A DNA stretch of 64,000 bases, taken from positions 8,645,320 through 8,709,319 of the forward strand of contig JAGTTD010000007.1 of NCBI GenBank assembly GCA_018398585.1, read 5' to 3'. The translations under genes were made by a program, and so were the position numbers. Below are positions 55,201 through 64,000 of this stretch, piece by piece. The notes under the pieces were generated by a model that did not search any database, had not been told where the DNA came from, and saw nothing but the letters and a program-made list of their open reading frames with translations. Within the stretch, counting starts at the first letter, position 1; each line of letters opens with the position of its first letter. The stretch comes from Simmondsia chinensis (Eukaryota; Streptophyta; Magnoliopsida; Caryophyllales; Simmondsiaceae).

Positions 55201-55604
55201 TGTTAGCTTCCAATTCAAAGATTGAAAATTAACCTTGTAGAAGAAAGAGTTGAGATGAGAAGAGAAGTGAAGGGGATGAGAAATAGAGAAGAAGATGAGA
55301 AGTAGAGAGAGAATTTCCAAAGGAAATCTGATTTGTTATTGATTGAATGCCAAACTTACATGATTTGAGCCTAGTTATATTTGATCTAATACATTGAATC
55401 AATACCTCCAACTCTACATAACTCAAACACTAAAAACTGGGGCCAAACGAGCCAGCCGCCATATTTGACTTTCCTAGACCAACTAATCGACCCTCCTTGG
55501 TGCCAAAGGCATGCCAACTAACTTTTGAATACAATGCAAAAGCAAAATCAAGACATTAACCGCAATACAAACCAATTACAACCAAAACTTGTAGAATCAT
55601 AACA
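55201..55604 (-). repeat. Gypsy-B 5' LTR
   Basis: 404 bp, from TGTTAGCTTCC to ATCATAACA. Differs from the 3' LTR by small indels and a handful of substitutions. Confidence 0.95.
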
Positions 55605-55609
55605 CCTTC

Positions 55610-56784
55610 AATTTGGGTATAACATTTGGCCACCAATAGAGCTTTACACCTCTCTATCAAGCCACCTAGCTTATATTTTATCATATGCCACTTAGAATCG
55701 ATCGCCCTTTTCCCAGTGGCAAAACATTCAAGGTCCGCGTCTTGTTTTGTTCTAAAGCATCAATTTCCTATTTCGTAGCATCCCTCCATTACTAAACTTG
55801 CACGGCTTGTAAAAAGCTCCTTGGCTCATCAATAGAAGTGATGGCTCTAAGAAAAGTTGAGTTAGAATTAGAAAATCGTGCATTAGACACAAAATTAGAT
55901 ATAGGATACACATTACCTAAGTTAGCCGATAGAGGGCTAGATTGAGTATGAGCTATAAAAGAAGAAATATACAAATATAATCCCTATATTTAATAGGTAT
56001 ACTCCAAACATGGGCTCTCCTACCCGTCGCTTCCCCTTCATGACAGTGTTTGTTTATTGCTATCATGTCACCACCAGCACTAGTGGTTGTCAGTCACACC
56101 ACCAAGGTTTTGCTAGTGGTCGAGCCTGGTGCTACTTTTGGCGGTTGCCAAGCTTTGCTTGAGGCTTAAACCAGTCCAACGACAGGTCCAAACACATCAT
56201 CAACAACTCTAATTTCATATGAATTAACACCAAACGACTTCTCTAGATTTAATTTTTCAAGATAACGGAAAACATCTTCATAGAAAACTACATCCTGAGA
56301 AATGAGAATTTCAACATTATCAAGGTCTTAGATTTTATAACCCTTTTCACCATGAGTTTAACCAATAAACACACACCGATCTACATGATTTCCCTTTTTG
56401 TCTTTAGAACAATCCTTAACATGTGTATAACATAGACACCGAAAAATTGTAGATACTCATAACTTGGGGCTTTACCAAGAAAAATTTCATACGGAGTTTT
56501 GTTTTACAGAAGGGGTGTGGGAGTGATATCAATAATATAAGCAGCCGTTACAACACACTCACCCCAAAATTGTATAAGAAGGCCTGCTCCAAAACACAAG
56601 GCCCCTTCAACTTCCAGAAGATGTCAATGCTTTCTCTCTGCAGCATCATTTTGTTGAGGAGTATCGTTACAAACGGTTTGAAATTGTATTCCATTTCTAG
56701 CATAATTATCCAATAATAGACCATATTGAAACTCCTGCCCGTTATCACTCCGTGCTTGCTTAACCTGCATTCCAAACTAAGTAC
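55610..56784 (-). pseudogene. Copia-D integrase core to RT start
   Basis: Minus-strand frames: 'VKQARSDNGQEFQYGLLLDN' (second catalytic Asp), 'NDTPQQNDAAERKH' (catalytic Glu), 'IQFWGECVVTAAYIIDITPT', 'VFRCLCY'-like and 'VDRCVFIG'. The linker 'PISNFVSNARFSNSNSTFLR' leads into RT 'TGKRAIDSKW' and 'KYKLGGLIERCKALLVAKCY'. It ends at the Gypsy-B TSD. Stops throughout. Confidence 0.85.
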
Positions 56785-57717
56785 TTATGCAAATATGGGC
56801 GAAAATAAGCTGATCAAGACGAGAAAGAGAGAATGGATCTAGGGAATTGTAGAAATTGCATCCGAGCCAGAAAAGTTGTGCGTGACTCGATTTTATTATG
56901 AATAGGGTTTTAGGTATTTTTGCTTAACTAGTTTTAGATCTTTTATTTAATTAATATTTTATTTCCTATGATTTATTTTATTGAATATGTAATTAGATTT
57001 GGGATTTTAAAGTTATGCTAGGAATATATTAGGTTTAGTTTGGTTTTGAATGGGACTTAGAATTTGATTTGAATTAGTAATAGGGTCTAGTAGTGCCGGT
57101 AAATAGGCCACTAGTTTATAGTTCAAGGAAACTTTTGACTATGGACAAAAATAACCCGATAAATATTAAAAAGAGAGCAAACGGATCCAGAGTATTGTAG
57201 AAATCGCATCCGAGCTGAAAAAGTTGTGCGAGACTCGATTTTATTATGATTAGGGTAGGTATTTCTGTTTAATTGGGTTTAGATCCTTTGTTTAATTAAT
57301 ATTTTATTTACTAGAGTTTATTTATTGAATATGTAATTAGATTTAGGATTTTTAACTTATGTTAGGTTTATATTAGTTTAATTGATTTTGAATAGGATTT
57401 AGAATTTGATTTGAATTAGTAATAGGGTATAGTAGTGCTTATAAATAGGCTACTATTTATAGTTTCAGGGAACTTTTAATTATTTGATAAATTAGATGAA
57501 TTGTTTTCTTATGAGTTGATCTTGTAGTTTTTATTTTGAAAGAGTTCAATAAAAATTACATTTCTCCTCTTTTGGGTTATCGGTCGGGTATGCGCAGAAT
57601 CAAATGAATTTTAGCCAATCCTTTCAATCCGATATCATTGAGTACAAATGAATTTTAGCCAATCCAACTCGTCGTGGAGGTTCGAGGCTGCAATTTAGAT
57701 CTTTAGATCGATTTGCA
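56785..57717 (+). repeat. 5' LTR of the plus copy, with internal tandem duplication
   Basis: Two tandem starts are present: 56785-57135 is a first partial LTR and 57136-57717 repeats from the same beginning (ATGG-CAAAAATAACCCGA) through to GATTTGCA. The remaining LTRs of the family carry only one start. The sequence following the end (TTAGTCAATATCGGAGCAAA) should contain the primer site, but I cannot name the tRNA. Confidence 0.75.
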
Positions 57718-58578
57718 TTAGTCAATATCGGAGCAAAGGCATGTTCCTAAGTTATGCCAGATGATGGATTATAGACTCGCAGTGGATGAGATGTTCAAGC
57801 AGCTTGAAGAGAGGGAAGAGCAATTAATGCAAAAGATGATAGCATTGGCAATGGAAATATGTGACTTGCGACATAAGCATCGATCGTCCTCCAAGACCGC
57901 ACCACCTCAAACATCATAAAAAATGGTGAGTCATCGCTTGACTACCTACTCAACCTGAGTGCCACCATCAGCACGGCCTTTTTCAGCCTCACAAACCAGG
58001 AAGCTATCCACATCACCACCACAAATCACCATCCACCATACCCACACCCCAATGTCGTTCACGACTCCACCACGAACAACACCCGCCATCCATCACCCAA
58101 AACAATCAAAATCAACCTTAGACCACCCTCTGTCATCACTGCTACCACCAAATCGGTTTCATCCAACAAAAGAAACGAATGACAAACATCTTCATGACTT
58201 TTCTTCTCCACCAATCTTTGATGAGCCCGTATATGATGAGCCTATCTATGATGAGGAGATGAGGATATTGAGATCCTAGCCCTGCCACCGACTACCCCAC
58301 TAATACCCACTGTCCGATAATCCACAATACACCATTGGCCCAACCGCAATCACCACAATTAGTTCCACCACAAATTCATCCATTCATCCACCTTCGTTAC
58401 CAACACCAAAAAATATCATCCACCTAACCATCCTCACAAGCACCAACTAAGGCACCCCTGCACCGGAAAACTCCAACTCCTAAATTGGAAGCCATTGATT
58501 GTTCCTGTGGTCCTCTTCATCCACCAACGAGACTAACGGGTCGAATTTAAGGGAGAATTTTATTGAAGCAAGCGAGAA
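57718..58578 (+). pseudogene. plus copy internal ORF: coiled coil plus Pro-rich protein
   Basis: From about 57765 'MDYRLAVDEMFKQLEEREEQ' and 'LMQKMIALAMEI' predict a short coiled coil. A Pro/Ser/Thr-rich region follows, with 'MSFTTPPRTTPAIHHPKQSK', 'FHPTKETNDKHLHDFSSPPI' and acidic 'YDEPIYDEEM'. The 3' end reads like the tail of a Gypsy gag-pol before a polypurine tract (TTAAGGGAGAA). No enzyme domain. Probably a gag-derived protein of a LARD-like element. Stops at about 57917 and 57957. Confidence 0.6.
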
Positions 58579-59173
58579 TGATTCAAATATGGATTAAAAT
58601 AACCCGATCAAGATGAGAAAGAGAGAAAATGGATCCAAGGAATTGTAGAAATAGCATCCGAGTGAGAAACATTGTGCGTGACTCGATTTTATTATGACTA
58701 GGTTTTAGGTATTTTTTCTTAATTAGGTTTAGATCTTTTATTTAATTAATATTTTATTTACTAGGGTTTATTTTATCAAATATTTTAGGGTTTTAAGTTA
58801 TGTAAGGATTATATTAGGTTTAATTTTATTTTGAATAGGACTTAAAATTTGATTTGAATTAGTAATAAGGTTTAGTATTGCCTATAAATAGGTCACGATT
58901 TTATAGTTTCAGGGAGGTTTTGATTATTTGATAAATTAGATGAATTGTTTTCTTATAAGTTGATCTTTGCAGTTTTTATTTTGAAAGGGTTCAATAAAAA
59001 TTACATATCTCCTCTCTTGGGTTATTGCTCAGGTATTCATAGAATCAACGAGTTTTATTCGATCTTCTCAATCCGACATCGCTGGGTAGATCAACAGGTT
59101 AGGGGCCCATATCCTTTCCCACATATGTCATCGAGGTTCAAGGATGCAAGTCAGATCTTGAGACCGATTTGCA
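58579..59173 (+). repeat. 3' LTR of the plus copy
   Basis: Starts TGATTCAAATATGG and ends CCGATTTGCA. Shares GAATTGTAGAAAT.GCATCCGAG and the CTCGATTTTATTATGA block with all other LTRs of the pair, but is visibly diverged from its own 5' LTR (on the order of 15 percent). Confidence 0.8.
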
Positions 59174-59177
59174 TTGG

Positions 59178-59804
59178 TGCAAAGATCTAACCTGCACCCT
59201 CAAACCTTGAAGATGAGTGGTGGGAATAATAGGGTGCCTCTAACCTGTTGATCGTACCCTCTAACATGTTGATTGTACCCAATTATGCCGGACTGAGAGG
59301 GGGCAGTTAATACTCATTGATTCTGCAAATACCCGAATAATAACCCAAAAGAGAAGCCAAGTAATTGTATTAAACTCTTTTAAAATAAAATTACAAAGCT
59401 CAGCTTATAACATAAAACTCTTCAAAATAATTCAATAATCAAAATCTTCCTGAAACTATAAACTAGTGAGCATAATTATAAACACTACTAAGCCCTATTT
59501 CTAATTCATATCAAATTCTAAATCCAATTCAAAATCAAATTAAACCTAATATAATTCTAACATAGCTTAAAAACCCTAAATCTAATTACATATTCAATAA
59601 AATAAACCATAGGAATAAAATATTAATTAAACAAAATATCTAAACCTAATTAAGCAAAAATACCTAAAATCATAGTCATAATAAAATTGAGTCAAGCGCA
59701 ACTTTTTTGGCTCGAATGCAACTTCTATAATTCCCTGGATCTGTTTTCTCTCTTTCTCATCTTGTTCGAGTTATTTTTGCCCATATTTGCATCATTGTCG
59801 CCTG
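59178..59804 (-). repeat. 3' LTR of the minus copy
   Basis: On the minus strand it starts at 59804 with TGATGCAAATATGGGC after GGCGACAA, and ends at 59178 with GATCTTTGCA. Its 3' third differs from the plus-copy LTRs, suggesting subfamily mixing. Confidence 0.8.
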
Positions 59805-60546
59805 CTTCAACAGAATTCGCCCTCAAATTCGACCGCTTAGTCATGTTGCTGGATGAAGAGCACCACAGGAAAAATCAATGGCTTCCAATTTATGAGTTGG
59901 AGTTTTCTGGTGCAGGGATGCCTTAGTTGGTGCTTGTGATGATGGTTGGGTGGAAGATATTTTGGGTGGAGGTAACACCGGTGGATGAATGGATGAATTT
60001 TGTGGTGGAAAAAATTGTGGTGATTGTGGTTGGGCCAATGGTGGATTGTGGATTATAGACACGGCAGGTATTAGTGGGGTAGCCGGCAGTGGGGCTAAGA
60101 TTTCAATATTCTCATGAATCTCCTCATCATTGGTGAGATCATCGTATACGGGCTCATTAAAGTTTGGTGGAGAAGAAAAGCCATGAAGATGTTCGTCATT
60201 CGTTTCTTTTGGTGGGTGAAACGGATTTGGTGGGCTAGGGTGGGTCACTGGTGGTAGTGATGATAGAGGGTGGTCTGGGATTGATTTTGATTGTTTTGGG
60301 TGACCGATGGTGGGTATCGTTCGTGGTGCAGTCGTGAACGACATTGGAGTGCGGCTATGGTCGATGGTGGTTTTGGTGGTGATGTGGATAATTTCTTATT
60401 TTGTGAGGCCAAAAAAGGCCATGGTGGTGGTGGCACTCGAGTTGAGTAGGTAGTAAAGCGATGACTCACCTTTTTTGATGATGTTCGAGGTGGTACAGTC
60501 TTGGAGCACGATCGATGGTGATGTCATAAGTCACAAAGTTCCATTG
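59805..60546 (-). pseudogene. minus copy internal ORF, 3' part (Pro-rich)
   Basis: A 168-codon open frame (60344-59841) reads 'MSFTTAPRTIPTIGHPKQSK', 'ETNDEHLHGFSSPPNFNEPV', acidic 'YDDLTNDEEIHENIEIL' and a long Pro/Gln/Ser tail to 'LEAIDFSCGALHPAT'. It is the counterpart of 58050-58560 in the plus copy and is better preserved. The N-terminal part lies across the solo LTR at 62185-62330. No known domain; it resembles extensin-like proteins only by composition. Confidence 0.6.
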
Positions 60547-61075
60547 CTAATTGATGTGCCTTATATTAATGTATTTTATTCTTCATTGCCACAATATATT
60601 TGGCTTTTACATGTGTGTTTTGGTTGTAATCTAGGTACATTTTAGCTTAGAGTGCAACGGAACAAACAAAGGTTGAAAAGTGGCAGAATCAAGCGTAATC
60701 GAGGCATAATTGAAGACTTCTTTGAGAAACCCAACCACGTGTACAAAGAAGTACCCATCGGGTTAATATTTGATCGAAAAGAGTCTTTCTTTGGGCACGT
60801 GGATCGATTGACCATGCAATTTGTGCAATTGGTCAAGCTTTGAACGAGGAAAAGGTTAAACAAGAAGAGTATTTATGGCCCAATAATTTGTCAATATAAT
60901 TGAGAAAAAAATGGGATCATGTAGATCTCTTCAAGAGCTTTGATTTGGTATATGATTTCGCCCATAACTCCTTATGGATCAAAAGTTATGCTCGTTTTAA
61001 ACTAACTGCTCAAGCTGCCAAGGGGGAGCAAATCGATCGGGGATGGCAAGGCACCAACCCTCAAGCACGCCTCAC

Positions 61076-61090
61076 TTATAAATAGGGAGG
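61076..61090 (+). promoter_or_regulatory. TATA box of the solo LTR
   Basis: CTTATAAATAGGGAGG matches the plant TATA consensus and is followed by a pyrimidine-rich leader (61104-61142). A solo LTR keeps this promoter, so read-through transcription into the neighbouring minus-copy LTR sequence is conceivable. Confidence 0.55.
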
Positions 61091-61610
61091 GTGAGACCTA
61101 TTTTCTCATCTTTTGCCACTCCTCCGCTTCTCCTTTCCTTCCCAAAGCCGCTATAAGATCCAAGGGGTTCTCAAACGCCGAAGTGCAAGTGGTCGGAGTA
61201 CTGGGGAATCAAAGCAAGGATCAAAATCAAAATCAATTGGGGGAGTCTTCAAATCCTTAGTTTTATCATTATTATTTTTTTCTTGGATTTGAATGATGTG
61301 TAAAACTCCTCTGGAGGAGTAGACTTGTAGTTTGGGGATGAAGGGTGGGCAGCCGCCCGTACTCTAGATTTATATTATGCTTTTGACAATGGATTTATGT
61401 TATATTATATACGCACCCCTATGGGGAATTTATGATTATGTTTGGTGTTTCTTTGTGTGATCTTGTAGACATGGTGAGATCTCCAAATTATTAGCATTAG
61501 TCTACGAGCTTGTAACCTAGACCATAACATAACTGACTTTCACGCGTGGTTAGGGTTAAGATTGTACCAAACCCTAAACACAATCCTTTATACAAATTAA
61601 TATTTAATTA

Positions 61611-61882
61611 GGAGTGACAAAGGAATTTGTTAGTGCTATTGGAATAATCCATGCTACAGCTACGGTGATACGATAGGTTATGCCCTTAGACTACTTCATT
61701 ACCTTAAACCCTAACTTAAGTATTAATACAGATTTAATATTGAACTACGAGCAAGAAAGAAATTAAGTAGTGCTAATGAGATAACCTATGCTATACGTAG
61801 GGTGATATGATAGGTTATGCCTTTAGACTAATTCATCATCCTAAGCCTAGTTTAAATATTAACCCAGACTGAGTGCTTGTAG
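61611..61882 (+). repeat. two tandem units of about 135 bp in the solo LTR
   Basis: Units 61611-61747 and 61748-61882 share AGTGCTA.TG..ATAA.C.ATGCTA, GGTGATA.GATAGGTTATGCC and TTAGACTA.TTCAT in the same order. The copies are diverged, so the duplication is old or repeatedly homogenised. Confidence 0.75.
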
Positions 61883-62184
61883 CCGAAGCTTCCGAAATTA
61901 TTGTCATAGTAGAATACAATGACGGGATACGAGTAGAGTTACCCTAAATTCATTCCCTAAATGAACCTTAATTGAATTGGCAACTTTAGTTTATATTTAG
62001 TTTTATTAATTTAGTTAACAAATTTAAATCAACAAAACCCCGATTTCAACTGCTCTTTAATCACTAAATTTGACTTAACTTTGATTCCCTGTGGATACGA
62101 CCCGTATACCCGATTTAGCTACAACAATCTTGTATGCTTGCGAGTATACTGTTTTAAAACACTCTTTTAAAAGACATCACTAAT

Positions 62185-62341
62185 GCTATCATCTTTTGCA
62201 TTAATCCCTCTTCCCTCATCTCAAGCCGCTTGAATCTCTCGTCCATTGCGAGTCTATAATCCATCGTCCTCCTCCTCAGTGGCGTAACTCAAGAACGCGC
62301 CTTCGCTCCGACATGAACTGATGCAACGCACCTAAAGGTCG
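62185..62341 (-). pseudogene. minus copy internal ORF, 5' part
   Basis: Minus-strand 'MDYRLAMDERFKRLEMREEG' then 'LMQKMIALV' matches the coiled-coil start of the plus copy (57765). It breaks exactly at the solo LTR TSD and resumes at 60546 with GCAATGGAA. The combined internal region would be about 0.9 kb. Confidence 0.65.
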
Positions 62342-62923
62342 CACAACAGCCTCGAAACTTGACATCGTGTAGTGGGACGGATAGGGTGCTTTTAACCGTT
62401 GACCATACGCAACTACGCCAGACTAAAAGGGATCAGCTAAAACTTGTTAATTCTACAAGTACCTGAACAACAATCAAAAAAGGAGTTATATAATTTTATT
62501 GAACTCTTTCAAAGTAAAAGTACAAAGAACTCAAAACATGAGAAAAACTCATCAAATAAATTCAATAATGAAAAGCTTTCTAAAACTATAAAATAGTGGC
62601 CTATTTATAGGCATTACTAAACCCTATTACTAATTCAAATCAAATTCTAAATCCTATTCAAAGTCAAATTAAACCTATTATAATCCTAATATAACTTAAA
62701 AACCCTAAATCTAATAACATATACAATAAAATAAACCATAGGATATAAAATATTAATTAAATAAAAGACCTAAACCTAATTAAGCAAAAATACCTAAAAC
62801 CCTAGTCATAATAAAATCGAGTCACGCACAATTTTTTGGCTTGGATGTGATTTCTACAGTTCCCTGGATCTGTTTTCTCTTTTTCTTGTCTTGATCTGGC
62901 TATTTTTGCCCATATTTGCATCA
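62342..62923 (-). repeat. 5' LTR of the minus copy
   Basis: On the minus strand it starts TGATGCAAATATGGGC at 62923 and ends near 62342 with GTGCGTTGCA. The next bases, TCAGTTCATGTCGGAGCG, correspond to the putative primer site region of the plus copy. Confidence 0.75.
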
Positions 62924-63548
62924 AGTACGAACAAAAGTCCATAAGCAATTGATGGGACGGAGATTTTTCCCTCATAAGAAAAACCCAAATGCATCTACTA
63001 TTATCATCATCAATCCTCAAAAAGAACCAAGTGCCAGTTAAAGGCAAAGTATAATACGGTCCCCAAATATCACAATGCAGGAGTTCAAAACATGATCTAG
63101 TCTTGGTAAATAAAATGGGAAATGGTAAATAGGTCTGATTAGCCTGATCATAAGAATCACAAGTCACATCAACTTTATTTGGAACTCTCAAGTGAGAAAA
63201 CATGAACGACTTAGATAAAGGCACATGCCCCAAATGTCGGTGCCACAAAGTAGCTGCTTCATTACCTAAACAAGGTGCGTTGATGGTGTACCACGCCTCA
63301 CCTCCAAAACATATAGCCCATCTTTCTATGTAGTCACTCCAATCAGCCTCCTCAAGTGAAAGTTCTGTATTACAAACTAAAGAAACTTATCAATGTACAA
63401 TTATGCCTCTAGTCAATTTACTCATGGAAAATAAATTGCATTGGAAACTTGGGACCTTGAGGAAATTATCAAGCACATCATTTTTGATAAAAAACCTTCC
63501 AACATTAGAAACGCTCAACATACACTATGTCACCAAACACGGCCTTAA
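62924..63548 (-). pseudogene. Copia-D protease end and integrase N-terminus
   Basis: 'VPSFQCNLFSMSKLTRGI' is the protease C-terminal motif. The open frame at 63248-62802 gives 'MWHRHLGHVPLSKSFMFSHL' and 'CDSYDQANQTYLPFP' (zinc domain, one Cys changed to Tyr), then 'CDIWGPYYTLPLTGTWFFLR' with the first catalytic Asp. The Copia frame ends at the AGTAC TSD; codons beyond it belong to the guest LTR. Confidence 0.9.
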
Positions 63549-64000
63549 TGGATAGTATCCTTTTCACTTGGTTCTCTATGAAGGACTTTCATCCCTTACA
63601 TTATGTCCTAGCTAATATAGAGGCCAAACTTAACTCTACTCGCATGTTTCTCTCCAAGCATAAATACTCTACTCCTCATCGAACACAATATACGTGATGC
63701 TAAACCTATTAAAACACCTTGACCTACCCATGCCCACCTTTCATTATGTGAAGGGGATCTCCTAGAAAATCCTGGCATTTCAATATCTTACTATGACTAG
63801 TTCTGATATCTATTATGTTGTTAACCATGTTTCTCAATTCATGCATGCTCCTAGGTCTAGTCATTGGTAGGTTGTGAACTAGATTCTACACTACCTCAAA
63901 AGCACCCCCAACCATAGTATGTATATGCTTCCCAAGTCTTATGCCACTGTAGTAGCTTTTATGGATGCAGCTTGGGGTGGCTGTTCAACTCTAGTCAATT
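63549..64000 (+). pseudogene. Copia-E RT end and RNase H fragment (runs off the window)
   Basis: 'SMKDFHPLHYVL' and 'NSTRMFLSKHKYST' correspond to the Copia post-catalytic RT block (MKDLGPLHYFLG). Further frames give 'QYLTMTSSDIYYVVNHVSQF' and 'AFMDAAWGGCSTLVN' (RNase H start, ADADWAGC). It lies head-on against Copia-D. Frameshifts occur near 63680. The rest is beyond the window. Confidence 0.8.

Larger units (their letters stand above)
49950..55604 (-). mobile_element. Gypsy-B: chromovirus LTR retrotransposon, 5655 bp
   Basis: Perfect TSD CCTTC (49945-49949 and 55605-55609). LTRs of 396 and 404 bp both start TGTTAGC and end ATCATAACA. Minus-strand order: PBS, gag with knuckle, protease, RT, RNase H, integrase, chromodomain. 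Size and layout match Gypsy-A, but the sequence is clearly a different family. Stops are few, so it is among the younger insertions here, although the RT active site is altered. Confidence 0.95.
60552..62179 (+). mobile_element. solo LTR of a large Gypsy (Tat/Athila-like), 1628 bp
   Basis: Bounded by a perfect TSD CTAAT (60547-60551 and 62180-62184). It starts TGATGTGCC and ends AAAAGACATCA, giving short inverted termini TGATGT/ACATCA. Near the end is TTCCCTGTGGATACGACCCG followed by a CTACAACAATC..TGCTTGCGAGTAT stretch, a signature I associate with large Gypsy LTRs of Tat/Athila type. No internal region remains, so it is the product of LTR-LTR recombination. The plus-strand ORFs inside (60652-60843, 60900-61085) are LTR sequence with no recognisable domain. 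Orientation is inferred from the TATA box and the terminal signature. Confidence 0.85.
56785..62923. mobile_element. inverted tail-to-tail pair of non-autonomous LTR elements, 6139 bp
   Basis: A plus-strand copy (56785-59173) and a minus-strand copy (59178-62923) of the same LTR family are joined tail-to-tail through four bases TTGG (59174-59177). Both outer ends are LTR 5' ends (TTATGCAAATATGGGC at left; complement TGATGCAAATATGGGC at right). They are flanked by one 5-bp TSD AGTAC (56780-56784 and 62924-62928). Neither copy alone has matching flanks. The copies are about a fifth diverged in their ORFs. No protease, RT or integrase is encoded. Confidence 0.8.
46140..63548 (-). mobile_element. 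Copia-D: host retrotransposon cut into four pieces
   Basis: Minus-strand Copia pol can be followed in order: protease/integrase N-terminus (62924-63548), integrase core to RT start (55610-56784), RT middle (49624-49949), RT end (46140-46645). The gaps are three guests with readable TSDs: the inverted LTR pair (AGTAC), Gypsy-B (CCTTC) and hAT-1 (CAAAAATG). The pol text joins across the Gypsy-B gap as C-Y-T-Q-I-E-G-I-N-Y-H-D. Gag, LTRs and RNase H are outside the preserved part. Similarity to Copia-C suggests the same family. Confidence 0.9.

Noticed and set aside
58050..60344. Extensin or other cell-wall Pro-rich host gene
   Set aside because: The ORFs lie between LTRs of the same family in two inverted copies and lack SPPPP repeats and a signal peptide.
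60652..61085. Small proteins encoded in the solo LTR
   Set aside because: The two frames lie within a bounded LTR, have no known domain, and LTRs of this type are non-coding.
1..64000. CRISPR arrays, tRNA genes, operons or an intact host gene
   Set aside because: None was found on either strand. The repeat arrays seen are CACTA subterminal repeats or LTRs, and the window is plant-type nuclear DNA.

Overview
This is a transposon graveyard from a flowering-plant nuclear genome, probably a eudicot. It is AT-rich, has no bacterial-type gene organisation, and carries Copia and Gypsy LTR retrotransposons primed by initiator-Met tRNA (TGGTATCAGAG), a chromovirus chromodomain, an L1 LINE with the plant ORF1 architecture, an RTE LINE, hAT and CACTA DNA transposons, and an RTE/Au-type SINE tail. 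I see no intact host gene. The only host-like piece is a possible subtilisin-like protease first-exon relic near 3.4 kb. Almost every ORF is broken by stops and frameshifts, so the copies are old. The boundaries of many elements are still exact, because their target-site duplications (TSDs) can be read directly.

Layout. (1) 1-4436: RTE LINE 3' part; an inverted LTR fragment (1612-2238); a 5S-rRNA-headed SINE with a 15-bp TSD (2325-2556); the protease relic; a non-autonomous hAT (3578-4390, perfect 8-bp TSD). (2) 4437-16139: Copia-A (+), whose protease is split by a hAT MITE (6194-7073) and whose reverse transcriptase is split by a 5-kb CACTA element (8888-13885). That CACTA itself holds a MULE-like MITE and a SINE/RTE tail. 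(3) 16140-17487: AT-rich, with Helitron-like ends. (4) 17488 to about 32600: an L1 LINE (-) split by chromovirus Gypsy-A (18025-23336, TSD GAATG) and by Copia-B (27424-32520, TSD AATTG). (5) About 32640-40742: Copia-C (+), split by a second CACTA (34066-39384). (6) 40743-46139: an LTR direct-repeat block, then a deleted Gypsy-C. (7) 46140 to about 63548: Copia-D (-), cut into four pieces by an hAT with a transposase relic (46646-49615, TSD CAAAAATG), by chromovirus Gypsy-B (49950-55604, TSD CCTTC), and by an inverted tail-to-tail pair of non-autonomous LTR elements (56785-62923, outer TSD AGTAC). One member of that pair holds a 1.6-kb solo LTR (60552-62179, TSD CTAAT). (8) 63549-64000: a Copia-E fragment (+).

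The insertions give a relative order of events. Host copies (Copia-A, Copia-C, Copia-D, L1) are older than their guests. In several cases removing the guest plus one TSD rejoins the host reading frame, which confirms both boundaries. The most unusual items are the 5S-headed SINE, the inverted LTR-element pair sharing one outer TSD, a GC-rich internal segment shared by two CACTA elements that have unrelated terminal repeats, and three 26-32-nt pure C/G runs in three unrelated transposons.
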